From Meconema thalassinum (lineage: Eukaryota; Arthropoda; Insecta; Orthoptera; Tettigoniidae), in the NCBI GenBank assembly GCA_946902985.2, contig OX336394.1, positions 273,579,496-273,643,495 of the forward strand: a stretch of 64,000 nt of DNA. The letters are read 5' to 3'. The position numbers and the translations under genes are program-made. Under the pieces are notes generated by a model. That model worked only from the letters and a program-made list of their open reading frames with translations. It did not search any database and was not told the DNA's origin. Positions 12,035 through 22,377 of this stretch are shown here, in pieces (within the stretch, counting starts at the first letter, position 1; the number at the start of each line of letters is the position of its first letter).

Positions 12035-12047
12035 TAGCTGTGCTGTT

Positions 12048-12375
12048 TTTTTTTTTGTTTTTTTTTGTCGTGTAGCCTCCTGAGAGGCCGAGTGCAGGTC
12101 TTTCTAGTCGACGCCCGTGGGCAACCTGCGCGTCGGGATGAGAGTTGGAATGGATGAAGATGAATGAAACTGGGCAAGGATGTGGAAGGAAGCGGCCGTG
12201 GCCTGTCAGAAGGTACTGTCCCAGCATTTGCCTGGTGTTGAAAATGGGAAACCACGGAAAACCATTTCAAGGACAGCCGACGGTGTTGCTCGAACCCACG
12301 CGTCTACCGAGTCAGCAGAGAGCTTGGCCCCTTGACCTAACGCAGTGCTTTAGCCCGCGTAGCCACTACTGTCGG
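12048..12375 (-). mobile_element. SINE-D copy 1 with 13-bp TSD
   Basis: On the minus strand it starts with a tRNA-like head (ACAGTAGTGGCTACGCGGGC, B box GGGTTCGAGCAAC) and ends in an A-rich tail (the T run at 12046-12066 on plus). A 13-bp duplication, TAGCTGTGCTGTT, flanks it at 12035-12047 and 12376-12388. The ORFs at 12000-12378 are SINE reading frames. Copy 2 at 34418 is close to identical. Confidence 0.92.
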
Positions 12376-12589
12376 TAGCTGTGCTGTTGAAACGCACCTT
12401 TCTTAAGGGGATACGGAATCGCCTACTGCTCGGGTCCAAGCTCTGTGAACTTGCGGGGTGAGGAGAAAGAGCAGGGAAGGGTCAGGCGAGAAGAGAAGGG
12501 TCTGTCAAAAGCCTGCCGTGATATGTGGTATTGCTTTCTATTCCAATACTGCTAACATAGGGCCGTTGCTCAAACCACTGTGGTGTTAC

Positions 12590-12735
12590 GAATGAGTGAG
12601 TGAGTCACCGACCAATGTATTTGGTTTTGTACTATGCACGGACCGAGAAACCTCATCACTCGTCAACACCATTTCTCATAGTCCGCGATGCACATTCCTC
12701 TCAGGTTCACGCAGCTTAGACCCGAGCAGTACCTT
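12590..12735. repeat. Repeat G copy 1 (GAGTGAGTGAGTCACC family)
   Basis: GAATGAGTGAGTGAGTCACC, CAATGTATTTGGTTTTGTAC, CGCGATGCACATTCCTCTCA and TTAGACCCGAGCAG recur in inverted orientation at 33135-33290. A partial copy lies at 50135-50197. No terminal structure is clear, and the small ORFs in it have no domains. The stretch 12736-13066 is AT-rich with nothing recognisable. Confidence 0.7.
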
Positions 12736-13066
12736 ACCAATGTTAAATGTGTTTAATTCATGTTTGTTTTCCTCAGAATCCAATAAAAGCATGATAATGA
12801 AATTTTTTGTCACTTTTTAATCAAACCTTACTTGACATATTAATGAAGCGGTTTTATATTGCACTTCAAGGGAGTCAGAAATTAATGAATTTTAAGCTGT
12901 CAAAAAATATAATTACCTTTTCTTAAAAGTACAGTCAAAACCCAAACAGTTTTTCTTTAAACAAGGAAACTTCTCCATTCAAATATTAACCACTATGAGA
13001 CAAATTTATGGTGAAATTGTACAACTCTTTGATAAATAGTTACCTAGAAAAAGAAACATACATTTT

Positions 13067-13804
13067 AACAAGTAGTTCCATGAAGAACTACACAGCCTAT
13101 TTTCATATATCCTACTTATGTTAATTGCCTCTATCAACGTGAAAAACATTTCAGTTTGATTGCTGTAATAGATTAGTAGATATTGAGAACCGTCTAAATA
13201 TTTCGGTTGGTCGCCATGTTGGATTTTATATATGAAGGCCATAGAGTTATGTACTATTAGATGACGATTTTTGCGTACTGTAGGTTCATTATTCAAACGT
13301 TCACTTCGATCACATGATTAATACACAAGAAATATAAACTTAATTTTAAGATTGCGCACAGCTGCCATCTTGAGGTTATGTGAACAATTGAACTAAATTA
13401 GATGCCAGTGCATTACCATGTGTATAAACATTTACTGTGCCAAATTTCACTGCGCTCAGATGGTTTAATCGCTAGAAAAGTCTATTAAAATATTTCATCT
13501 TCGCTTGGCCACCATGTTCGTTTTGTATTTTACAGGTTTTTGGAAGTCTCACATCTGAAGCTCTATTAGTACTCTTTATCACCGTACAAAATTTCAGGGT
13601 GATTTCATTAATAGTTTCGGAGATATAGAATGCCGGTGAAATAATTCGCACAGCCGCCATGTTGGATTGGTGAGACGTAATAAAATTTGAAGGGCACGGT
13701 CGGGGTCGGCCGTAATAGTGCTGTGACCTTAGCGTGTTTCATTGAAATCGCTCCAGCCGTTTAGACGTTATTAGGGACACACACACACATACGCACACAC
13801 ACAC

Positions 13805-13844
<40 letters not shown>

Positions 13845-13904
13845 GGGAAAAGGTGATCTCATAAGCTTTTTTTTTTTTTTTCATAAAATGAAAATAGGCA
13901 AAAC
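13067..13904 (+). mobile_element. HE5: short Helentron-like repeat (type 1 body)
   Basis: AACAAGTAGTTCCATGAAGA, then the CAGCCTATTTTCAT subterminal repeat, type 1 units (TTGGATTTTATA, CTGCCATCTTGAGGTTATGT), a long (CA)n tract at 13770-13843, GATCTCATAAG and GAAAATAGGCAAAA. It is about 840 bp against 1.5 kb for HE2 and HE4, consistent with fewer internal repeat units. ORFs at 13006-13660 are shadows in the repeat. Confidence 0.75.
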
Positions 13905-14159
13905 AAATTGAACTAAGAAAACTGCAGTTAATACTTTCCTCACGTGATGATTAACTAATTGTTAGCGCAAGCATAAATTAAAATTGTGGCAATTTCTAAT
14001 GGTTACACTATAAAGTATTGCACATCATTTTAAAGGGCAGGCTTCGGAGATTCATAAAATATAAGAAGTTATAAAATGAGAAAGCCTTAATATACACGAT
14101 ATAAAATGTTGATCTTGACAATATTGTAACCGTTCCGTATCCCCTTAATACACCCATTA

Positions 14160-14640
14160 TTTTTTTCCGTCGTCAGTTTACCCTCCAGGTAGTCCTTTCC
14201 CACGGACACAGCGAGAGGTCCCACCTTTACCACCTCTACGGGCAGTGTCCTGGAGCTTGACATCGTGGGGAGGTGGGACTGGCACCTCGGCCAGGTGGCC
14301 TCACCTGCAAAGCGAATAGGGGGTCTCATGAGGGATGGGACGGATGGGTAGAATGGGAGGGATAGACAAGGAAGAGGAAAGGAGGCGGCCGTGGCCTGAG
14401 GTAGGTACCATCCCGGCATCTGCCCGAAGACGGCGGGAAACCACGGAAAACCACTTCGAGGATAGCTGAGGTTGGGAATTGAACCTCCTTTACTCATTTA
14501 GACCACCCGAGGCTGAGTAGACCCCGTTCCAGTCCTCATACCACTTTTCAAATTTCGTGGCAAGGCCGTGAATCAAACCTCGGACCTCTGGGGTGGCAGC
14601 TAAGCACGCTTACCACTGCAACTCGGAGGCGACATTTTAA
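14160..14640 (-). mobile_element. Dimeric tRNA-headed SINE
   Basis: Read on the minus strand there are two tRNA-like modules in tandem. The first has GTTGCAGTGGTAAGCGTGCT and B-box-like GAGGTTTGATTC (plus 14558-14630). The second has CCGAGGTGGTCTAAATGAG-like sequence and GGAGGTTCAATTCCC (plus 14460-14510). The common SINE body GGTTTTCCGTGGTTTCCCGC follows. The SINE at 49541-49921 has the same double-head plan. The ORF at 14087-14497 is an artefact of the element. The region 13905-14159 shows nothing. Confidence 0.65.
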
Positions 14641-14720
14641 ATTATTCCATACACAATTCACAATATAACTTCTGTCTAACACAAGTAGCGCGCGCAATGC
14701 TCTCTGTCATCATTGTCCTA

Positions 14721-15058
14721 CCGGGTGAGTTAGCCGAGGTCGTTGCGGCATGACTGATGGCAGTCGCTCATATCCGGGAGGCGAGGAGGTTCGAATCCCC
14801 CCGCCGGCAACCTTGAAGATGGTCTTCTGTGGTTTCCCATCTTCCTTCCAGGCAAATGCCGGGGTTGGTCCTTAACTATAGGCCACAGCCACTACCTTCC
14901 AACTCCTCGACCCTCCCTTCCAACTTTCCTCCCCAACGGTACTTGTAGCTCACCCATTGGGTGTCCGTCTCGAAGCAGCTACAAAACTGGCGAGCCGAAC
15001 ATGTCCTCGGACACTCCCGGCACTAAAAGCCATACGCTCAAAAAAATAATAAAAAAAC
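14721..15058 (+). mobile_element. SINE-B copy 1 (tRNA-headed SINE)
   Basis: The tRNA-like head (CCGGGTGAGTTAGCCGAGGT, B box AGGTTCGAATCCC) is followed by a body with GTTTCCCATCTTCCTTCCAG. The tail ACATGTCCTCGGACACTCCC, ACTAAAAGCCATACGCT ends A-rich. The flanks CATTGTCCT (14712-14720) and CACTGTCCT (at the A-rich end) look like a 9-bp TSD with one change. The tail is shared with the SINE-C chimeras. It lies in intron 1 of the SLC5 gene. Confidence 0.85.
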
Positions 15059-15219
15059 ACTGTCCTGCTCGTCCTGCAAGGCTCCGGTTGCTATTATCAA
15101 CAAACGCTGGCACAGCCAAGTTCAGGGGCAGACATAACTTGAAAGGTTAACTGATAAATAGCAGGTTGAACAGGGGTAGTTTAAGTTATCTTATCTAATG
15201 TTCTAACTGATGTACTTAC

Positions 15220-15425
15220 GTGGCTGTGAGAGACATGGTGGTTGGGAAGAGCTTCATGGTCCTCCCTCCCATGAGGTAGTCCTCCACGGTCACCTCCCCC
15301 GAGAAGAAGCCATAGTAGATGCCGATGCCAACACACACCAGCAGCATGAGTATAAACACAACATTGTCCGTGATCCCAAACCTCTGTAAGCTCAGCGCAA
15401 TATCGTCAGTGACGGAGTTATTCAT
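15220..15425 (-). CDS. First coding exon of an SLC5-family sodium/solute cotransporter
   Basis: From ATG at 15425 the exon encodes 68 codons plus two bases and stops at a consensus donor, GCCAC|GTAAGT (15219-15214 on minus). The product starts MNNSVTDDIALSLQRFGIT, has a hydrophobic first membrane segment ending IGIYYGFF, then TVEDYLMGGRTMKLFP and TTMSLTAT. That order (TM1, a Tyr-rich loop, V(E/D)DYLMGGR) is typical of the SLC5 branch of sodium-coupled monocarboxylate and multivitamin transporters, which act at the plasma membrane. The substrate cannot be set from one exon. An upstream in-frame ATG at 15488 would add residues unlike the family and lies beyond the TATA box, so I prefer 15425. 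No further exons are visible below 15214, so intron 1 is probably longer than 15 kb and full of repeats. Confidence 0.82.
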
Positions 15426-15470
15426 GGTGAAGAGTGACTGTTGACTAACAAACTGTCGCGTATTATATAG
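15426..15470 (-). promoter_or_regulatory. Probable TATA/initiator core promoter of the SLC5 gene
   Basis: On the minus strand CTATATAATA (15470-15461) is a good TATA box. About 30 bp downstream is ACAGTC with a CAGT initiator core (A at 15439). That would give a 5' UTR of only about 14 bases before ATG at 15425. Spacing and motifs match arthropod core promoters. The start site is inferred, not shown. Confidence 0.45.
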
Positions 15471-15670
15471 CAGTGGCGTCTCGTGCAATTATTAGCGCGC
15501 TATTCAGATCACGACAGATATCCGAACAGCATTACGTAACAAGATTGTTCCTGTATGCGAGGAGGCGAGGAAGAAATAGTGTGGAGGTGAAACTACGCGG
15601 TGTCATGTAAATCGCGCCCAATGCAAATCGCGCCCAGCACGGTCTCTACCTGGAGTATTTGTGGCTGATA

Positions 15671-15816
15671 CGGACGAAACCATTGGTCACTACTTGGTTA
15701 GACGACTGTCTGGACGAAACCATTGGTCGCTACTTGGTTAGACGATTGTCTGGACGAAACCATTGGTCTGGACGAAACCATTGTTCGTTACTTGGTTAGA
15801 TGAATGACTGGACGAG
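15671..15816. repeat. 40-bp minisatellite (3 full units plus a partial)
   Basis: Units of GGACGAAACCATTGGTC followed by TACTTGGTTAGACGA lie at 15671-15710, 15711-15750 and 15769-15808. An 18-bp partial unit lies at 15751-15768. The array sits ~200 bp upstream of the SLC5 promoter and abuts the LINE remnant that follows. Confidence 0.85.
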
Positions 15817-16403
15817 AATTACTGATTGTACTCCGACATATTGGCTGCCAGTGCTAAGTCACATTCCACCTCTAAGTATGGGACGAGAACATGGACTTAT
15901 AAAGATGTACAGCGCCATCTGCAAAAATCCTCATCTTCCCGTGTACCATGATTTTCCTGATATTAGTAGGAATATCCTTCGCTCTCGCCATCCTCCACTG
16001 ACTAATGCACAAAGGCTCGTTGAAAGTGAGTTCAACGTGAATGCCCGTTAGAAGCAGTTCTGGTCGATCTCTGCCTCACCGGTAAACAAACTATGCCATG
16101 CATCACAACCAAGCCTCCGGGTTTTGAGCTTCCTAGAAGAATTTGGTCCACCCTAAATAGAATAAGAACAAATCGTGGCAGATACGTGGACTCTCTTCAC
16201 AGGTGTGGGAAAATTCCAACTCCGAAATGTACCTGCGGTGCTGATAGACAAACTATTCAGCATATCACACAAGATTGTCCACTAACTGCCTTCTCTGGGG
16301 CTTCAGTTGAGTTCCTGATGGCTACACAAAAATGCATCGACTACATAAAGGATGTAAATTTGACATTGTGACCCTTATTTGAGTTCAGCCTTGTATATAG
16401 ATA
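15817..16403 (+). pseudogene. 3' end of a Jockey/R1-like LINE (RT C-terminal cysteine motif), split by a Helitron
   Basis: The first frame reads a degraded ...LTNAQRLVESEFNVNAR. A frame change leads to PGFELPRRIWSTLNRIRTNR, then GRYVDSLHRCGKIPTPKCTC, GADRQTIQHITQDCPL and a closing YIKDVNLTL with stop at 16371. The CxCG...H...C block after LNRIRTxxGR is the usual C-terminal end of Jockey-superfamily ORF2 proteins. At least one frameshift and a stop break it. The 3' UTR continues to 16403, is interrupted by the Helitron, and resumes at 19721. Confidence 0.8.
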
Positions 16404-19400
16404 CTAGGTGACCCGGCGAACTCTGTTCCGCCTTAGAGGCAATAAATAAGCAGATTTTCGATTTTATTAAGTACAATTTTTTATTAGGAAATACAAATTA
16501 AAAAATTAAGTATTTTAATGATTCTTTATTGTTCATGTATTTTGGTGCATAGGTTGCACTCTTCAGTTAAGTACCTTGTGATACACGACATATTTTGTTT
16601 TATTATCATGCGCAAGAACAAACAACGCAGATGGTCTTCCGACCCGTGAACATGCCACATATAATTGACCATGGGAAAAACATGGATATTCCAGATTCAA
16701 ACCACAAACTTCCAAGGATTGGCCTTGTGATTTGTTAATGGTCATGGCGAATGCAAGACGGATCGGAAATTGAAGTCTTTTAAACTCAAACGGCATATCG
16801 GTTGGGATCATCAGGATCCTCGGAATGAGAACTTCCTCACCTTTGAATTTTCCTTTGAGTATCGTCGCGTAAGTCACATTGTTCATCAATTTACTTACCA
16901 CCAAACGCGTACCGTTGCACAGTTTTGGTTGGTTTATGTTTCTAAGCATGATTACTACGGAGTCAATCTTTAGGCGTAAATTGTGCGGTGGTAAGCCAGG
17001 CACATCCAAGGAGTTTAAAAATTCAATTGGATAGTTGGTGGCTTCATCTTCATTTGTTACACAGTCAATAGATTTGAATGAATGCATTGTTCCAATGATC
17101 TCATTCTGAATTATGTAGTTTAGGTTATCTACATCTTTATTCTTAGCCGCTAAAATTGCTCGCTCACTCAACCATTCATTATTTTTGTAATTAGTAATGA
17201 TGTTTGGGAATACTTTGTTGATAAGTTCGTCTTTCGATGAGACAAAGTTACAGAAATTATGAGGAAATTATATCAATCCGCTCGATTCGTCGACAGGTAC
17301 TCGACCATTACCGATAGTCAGCAATTGCTTAGAGAAATCTTCAGCAGATGTATCATTAAGCAATGCAACTCTAATGTTTGTTGTCAGCTTAAGTTTCTTC
17401 ACATAGCGCCATAGATTCGATGATTTGAGGCAAGCGTTTATTTCGTCGGCAGCCATTGATCTTGGAATTACTAGCAGTGTTTGGCGGAAATCGCCAGATA
17501 GTAAAACCATTGCTCCTCCAAAACATCTGGAGTCATTGCGTAGATCTTTCAATGCTCGGTTAAGTGCTTCTAATGCACGTTTATGCGCCATTGTGCATTC
17601 GTCCCTGATGATGATTTTCGATGCTGATAAAACTTTGACCATTGCTGATTTTTTTTGCAATATTACATGTTGATTCTTCAATAGTTTGAAGATTTAACGA
17701 CAATTTTAATGCTGAATGAGCCGTACGACATCCTTCTAACAATGTGGCTGCTATTCCAGAAGAAGCAACTGCAAACGCAATGTTGGATTTCGCACAAACA
17801 GTGGCTGAAACTATTGACATGAGGAATGTTTTACCAGTTCCGCCACGGGCATCCAGGAAATATAAACCACCATTTCCATCATCAATTGCCTTCATTAATG
17901 TATCATAAACTTCCTTTTGTTGGGGATTCAACAGGGGTGCATTCGTTTGAACCACTAAATCTAATTCCTGGTGATCTTATTTACGTTCCCGTTCCAATTC
18001 TTGATTAAATGCGTCATTCATTTCACGATTTGGCGCTGGCATTCCTAACTTGACTAATAAACTACCGCACATGAGGTAACACATGTCTTCGATCAAGAGT
18101 AAAGCCCAATCATGTATCTCCTCATTCATCTCAAGATCGTGATTTCTGGAAATGACACGAATTTGACATATTATCCTTGTATTTGTGCCACAGGTTAGAT
18201 GGGTTCGATAGAAAGCATGTCGAAATGATGATAGCAAATAATGTGCGTATCTGACTTGGAGATGCAGAGATAATGGCTTCAACGATTGGCGTATCCCAAT
18301 GGGATCGTTTTCTAGTAAACTGAGTTCGTCACATGCAGCACGATATGTTGGGAATATTATACCATTAACAGTCCGTAGTGTCTCAAATGACGTTGGACCA
18401 CGCACATTTACCAGAAACAACCGCAAATAGAAACATCCATCATGCTTTGGATGAACTGTATACATGTGACCAAGAGCATCAGTAGAACGCACATCCGGAT
18501 AACCAGGAACCGCATCGCCTTGCTTCCGTCGTTGAAAATTCTTCGATGAAGCATTCCAAGTGTAATAACGTGGCATCTTCGAGTAAAGCAAAGTTTGTGC
18601 AAACGGATCGCTTTGGCTGATCGCCAAGAAACCGGTCAATGTTGTCCATGGAGGTGTTTCAGCACGTTGAAAAACATTCGAAGCCGTGAAATATACTCGT
18701 TGACCATTCTCCATATGCACCGCCAAATGCACAACAGTAGGATGACGTTCGTGATTAGGGAATGCGAATATACGCCAAATCGCTTCATTTTCACATAACG
18801 ACCAATTTGATTGCGCGCAATTTCATCGTTGGTATTGGAGGATTCGATGCCAAAGCCGCGATATCGCTGCCTTTCGTGACATATTTACAAATGTATTTTA
18901 TGGACTTTACTGAATTGCAATACTCAACGTTGCAATGTGTCTTGAACGTTTTGGAAATAAGTGGCGAATATGGAACAATCCAACTGTTGTCGACAACGAA
19001 ATCCATTCTTTTCACAATACTCGCAAACAACGTCCATTGGCCCAATGCAAACGCTAGGATGCAAGCAGTAATCAGTGCTGCAATCGTATCGAAACGCTGC
19101 TCTATTCAAATCAGCACTTGATAAATCGCTTCTTGTGCGTCGAAAATTATCTACTTCTTGATCCCCGTTGTTCGCTCGACGATTTCGCATTGCCAATCGA
19201 GCCGTTTCACTGGCTGCCTCACTTTGCTCTTGTGACTGAGAAGCACGAAGTCGAGCCATACTAACGCAATGTTTCGTATCCTTCTTGCATTATGGATTTG
19301 TCGGAAAAGATTCGATCGTCTTTGTCGCGGCATTGTTAATGATGATTCAAAGAGAATACAAATTACGTTGAGTAACTAACGGGATTTCATGTTAAGAGCC

Positions 19401-19720
19401 TCATTTTCTATACCGGTAGTGGAGAGCGCTACTCACATCCAGTCGGCCGTGTCTCGTCAAGAGCAACTGTTTTCTGGAAACGACTTGCCTTGCCATTCCT
19501 TTATGAGTTTATTTTAGCTGTCATTTGCGTTACGTTTTATAGTGACTTGTATTCTCTTTGACGTTTTATGTCACGTTACGGGATAAAAGGTATCCTATGT
19601 CCGTCTCCTGGTTCTAAGCTACTTCCACACCAATTTTCAGCCAAATCGGTTCAGCCGTTCTTGAGTTATAAATAGCGTAACTAACACGACTTTCTTTTAT
19701 ATACACTATATATATATAGA
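16404..19720 (-). mobile_element. Helitron with both termini, coding for a decayed Rep/helicase
   Basis: On the minus strand the element begins A|TCTATATATATATAGTG (5' TC at 19720-19719). It ends GCCGGGTCACCTAG|T (CTAG at 16407-16404). The 3' hairpin GGCG-G-AAC/AGA/GTT-CGCC occupies 16432-16415 and lies 11 bases from the terminus. TC...CTAG ends, a subterminal hairpin, insertion between A and T, and no target duplication are the diagnostic Helitron features. The total is 3317 bp. The flanking LINE 3' UTR reads continuously across the site once it is removed. Confidence 0.93.
16563..19333 (-). pseudogene. Helitron Rep/PIF1-like helicase (RepHel), internally deleted and frameshifted
   Basis: In minus-strand order: an N-terminal MPRQRRSN start region (19333-19151) and a Cys-rich tail VVCEYCE (about 19030). 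The Rep tyrosine block follows, NSVKSIKYICKYVTKGSD (about 18870), which holds the two catalytic tyrosines as YxxxY. The conserved FQRAETPPW and TLLYSKMPRYYTWN region is at 18732-17977. The helicase has Walker A GGTGKTF (about 17830), Walker B DECTMAHK (about 17595), GDFRQTLLVIP (about 17480), AMTINKSQGQSL (about 16735) and YVACSRVGRP (about 16630). The segment between CEYCE and the tyrosine block is missing, and that is where the HUH metal-binding motif should be. Frameshifts lie near 18760-18830, 17960, 17640 and 17200. It cannot make an active transposase. Confidence 0.92.
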
Positions 19721-19803
19721 TTTTATTTTCAATGCTGTTTTAATTATCTTTATATTATAATATGTATTGTGATGTGTTTTGTACCATACGCTAAATAAAT
19801 AAA
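19721..19803 (+). other. Resumed 3' UTR of the Helitron-split LINE
   Basis: TTTTATTTTCAATGCTGTTT continues the LINE 3' UTR broken at 16403. It ends in GTACCATACGCTAAATAAAT, an A-rich, AATAAA-bearing tail. Joining 16403 to 19721 restores ...ATAGATA|TTTTATTTT, the A/T site expected for Helitron insertion. Confidence 0.65.
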
Positions 19804-19823
19804 CTGATTGCACTACAAGCAAG

Positions 19824-20340
19824 GGTTGGTTGGTTCCTCAGTTTAGGGGCTGCGTCAACGCGGTCATGTAGCCCCGTGTACTTTGGGTGTGTGTAGAAAC
19901 TGTCTCATAACCGGTGTTAATTGTGATGGCTGTATTAGCGTGTGTTATCTGTTTTTTAATTCAAGTAAGGACTGCAGAATTTTGAATTTTTCAAATAGTT
20001 CCTACTTTTGCCGCCAAACGCCGCCGTCAACGACTACTAGTTCAGAACTTAGCTACCAGACGCCACCACAGTCGGCTCTTGGCAACGAACGTAGGAACCT
20101 AAGAGCGTTGTTTACTTTCTTAACCTATACAATTTAGCTTCACACATGTGTAATTAGTGGAAGGTTCTTGAACATGCCATAAATCTATGACATGGGACCG
20201 CCGGCTTTACTTCCCCTCCGAAGGAAGGCATACTGAGGGATTTTTAACCCCCATAAAAAATACGATGACTTCGGCCGGATTTAAACCCGCGATCTTGGGC
20301 ATAGAAGTTCAGTATGCTACCAACTACGCCACCGAAGCCG
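19824..20340 (-). mobile_element. SINE-A copy 3
   Basis: The plus strand reads the SINE-A tail first (GGTTGGTTCCTCAGTTTAGG, GGGGCTGCGTCAACGCGGTC). It ends with the reverse complement of the tRNA-like head (CTACGCCACCGAAGCCG at 20340). It is nearly full length. The ORF at 19883-20137 is a SINE reading frame. Confidence 0.88.
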
Positions 20341-20468
20341 TAAGGGGATCTGGGGCGTAAGCCCCTGGTTAGGTTTGTTTTGTATGTAGAACAGTATTGT
20401 CACGAGGACATTTTCTACACTGGGCGCGGTTTACTCACATTTCTCAGTGAGCGCTATTCTCCCTGGGT

Positions 20469-21206
20469 TTCTCCCCCAGGGGCTCACATCTTGTGGGCGT
20501 GGGTTGGCGACCACGGGGCCCCAGCTGAGTCCGGCATTGCTTCCACTTACTTGTGCCGGGCTCCTCTCTGTCTTCTTTCCTGTCGACCTCACTTGGTCAA
20601 CTCTTGTTCTCTTCTGACCCCGACGGTATTAGGGTATCCGAGGCCTAGGGAGTCTCTGCCTTTCCCGCCTTAATTGGCCCTTGCCTCATCTTTTCTGATA
20701 CCCTCCTTCTGCGAGGGGTCAGCCTTCTTTTTCTCTTCCTTTTACCTCCTGCCTTGTGCTCTAGGCCCTTAAGGAGGCAGGGTGTATGTAGCCCCACCAC
20801 TTCTGGTGCACCCTAGATAATGCTACACCCTCAGGGGCTCACTGCTGGTGAGTTCGGGAGTTGGCGACCCCGAGGGATTCCTGAGCTGGGTCCATTTTCC
20901 CCTTTTGTCCCTTACCTTTGGGGCGGACCCTCTCTTCTTTCACTTTCCTATATGCCTTTCATGGCTCTCCTTCCTTCCAAGTCCCTCAATCCGCCTTCTC
21001 CGAGGGTTGAGGGCATTTCTTTTCCTTCTGTCCTTTTATTTGCCTTATTCTCCTTTAATTTTCCATTTCTTCTTCTAGTATGTAGGTTAGTAATTATTTT
21101 TAGTTTTAAGTTCGCTTTTCATTTTCATCTTCACGATCACCCAAACCTTCAGGGGCCGATAACCTAGATGTTAGGCCCCTTAAAACAACAATTATCATCA
21201 TCATCA
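20469..21206 (+). mobile_element. SINE-E copy 2 with 11-bp TSD
   Basis: The duplication TCTCCCTGGGT lies at 20458-20468 and 21207-21217. The body matches the copy at 2934 throughout: CGACCACGGGGCCCCAGCTG, CTTAAGGAGGCAGGGTGT, GGGGCCGATAACCTAGATGT, and an ATC-rich 3' end. ORFs at 20380-21167 are pyrimidine-rich open frames of the element and show no domain. Confidence 0.88.
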
Positions 21207-21406
21207 TCTCCCTGGGTGCGATTTTCCTACAACCAGGCTACGTGGCCTGAGGTGAATGGACGGGAGAAAGGGGGGGGGGAGGTATATTCAATATCAGATA
21301 TCAGTGTATGGCTTCACCTTATTATTCCCGCTTTTATTTAAATAGTGTTGTAAGTCTATGTTTCGGATTTTTCTTACGGTCGGATGATATGTTTGTTGTG
21401 GTTAAT

Positions 21407-21690
21407 TCATTTAAGGGCTTCGCAACAACATGGTCATTTAGCCCCATGTACTTGGGTGTGTGTAGAGTTGACTGATAGCCTGTGTTATTGTTGAGTCTGT
21501 AGTAGTGTGTGTATTTGTAATGCAGGTGAGGATTTGGATAGAGATGGCCGTGGCCTTAAGTTAGGAACCATCCCAGCATTTGCCTGAAGTAGAAGTGAGG
21601 AAACCACTTCCAGGATGGCTGAGGGGGGAATCGAACACGGGCCTCTGCGGTGACAGTCAAGAATGCTAGCTACTACGCAACGAGGCATAC
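21407..21690 (-). mobile_element. SINE-K copy 1: chimeric SINE with an A-like tail
   Basis: On the minus strand the tRNA-like head (plus 21600-21690, B-box region GGATTCGA-like) leads into a SINE body (GTTCCTAACTTAAGGCCACG). The end is a diverged SINE-A tail (plus AGGGCTTCGCAACAACATGG, CATGTACTTGGGTGTGTG). The same combination is at 49541. The tail module is therefore shared by two different heads. Confidence 0.65.
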
Positions 21691-21699
21691 CCGGATGAA

Positions 21700-21918
21700 A
21701 TGAATTTAGATGAATGAAATTGGGCAAGATAATGGAAGCAAGTGGCCGTGGCCTATTAGAAGGTACCGTCCCAGCATTTACCTGAACCTCAAAATGGGGA
21801 AACTACGGAAAACCATTTCATGAACGGCTGACGGTGGGGTTTGAACCAACAACCGCAGACAGCTTGGCTCCCTGGCCTAGCCCAGAGCGTTACTGAGCGT
21901 AGCAACTGCTGTCGGTTC
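21700..21918 (-). mobile_element. SINE-D copy 3 (tail-truncated)
   Basis: GTGGCCGTGGCCTATTAGAA, AAAACCATTTCATGAACGGC and CGTAGCAACTGCTGTCGGTT match SINE-D copies at 12048 and 34418. It lacks their A-rich end and abuts SINE-K directly. Confidence 0.8.
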
Positions 21919-22227
21919 AATATCAGATATCCCTCCCTATATTATTCTGCTAAGGTCCCATTCCAGTTTTGTACCGAAAATAAGGTCCCATGAACACCAT
22001 CCTACACATATGGGGTACCTACAGGTTCAGCATAACCCAATGCGAAACGCACTCAGTTACTCTTTAAATGCCTCACAATTAAATAAATACCTTAAAACAT
22101 GTATATTTACAATGAAATAATGAAAGAATACAACACGGTAACCATGGTAACAGAATCTCACAGGTCCATCTATTTCTGTAAGACCCAATGCAATTCCAAT
22201 TATTACATTACTGTGAAAGTTTCCAGA
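21919..22227. other. Unassigned single-copy-looking sequence
   Basis: I see no coding sequence, repeat relative or structural motif apart from short AT-rich runs. Confidence 0.4.
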
Positions 22228-22377
22228 CGGTTATGACCGTGTTGTCGCAGCCCCTAAACTGAGGAACCAACCAACATCTCTGCGGGAGATAAAATTTTGC
22301 GTGAAGAAGTAACATACCGTTAGATAGTTACACATCAGTGTCGAAACCTTACATAAGGACAGTGTGACCACAAGTAT
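22228..22377. repeat. SINE-A 3' stub plus the conserved segment upstream of HE6
   Basis: GACCGTGTTGTCGCAGCCCC is the 3' end of a SINE-A (22235-22273). The rest (ATACCGTTAGATAGTTACAC, GTGACCACAAGTATAACAAG) matches the segment in front of HE4 at 8840-8947. Confidence 0.8.

Noticed and set aside
18762..19121. 119-residue plus-strand ORF opposite the Helitron gene
   Set aside because: It is the antisense shadow of the Rep region, which has clear family motifs on the minus strand.
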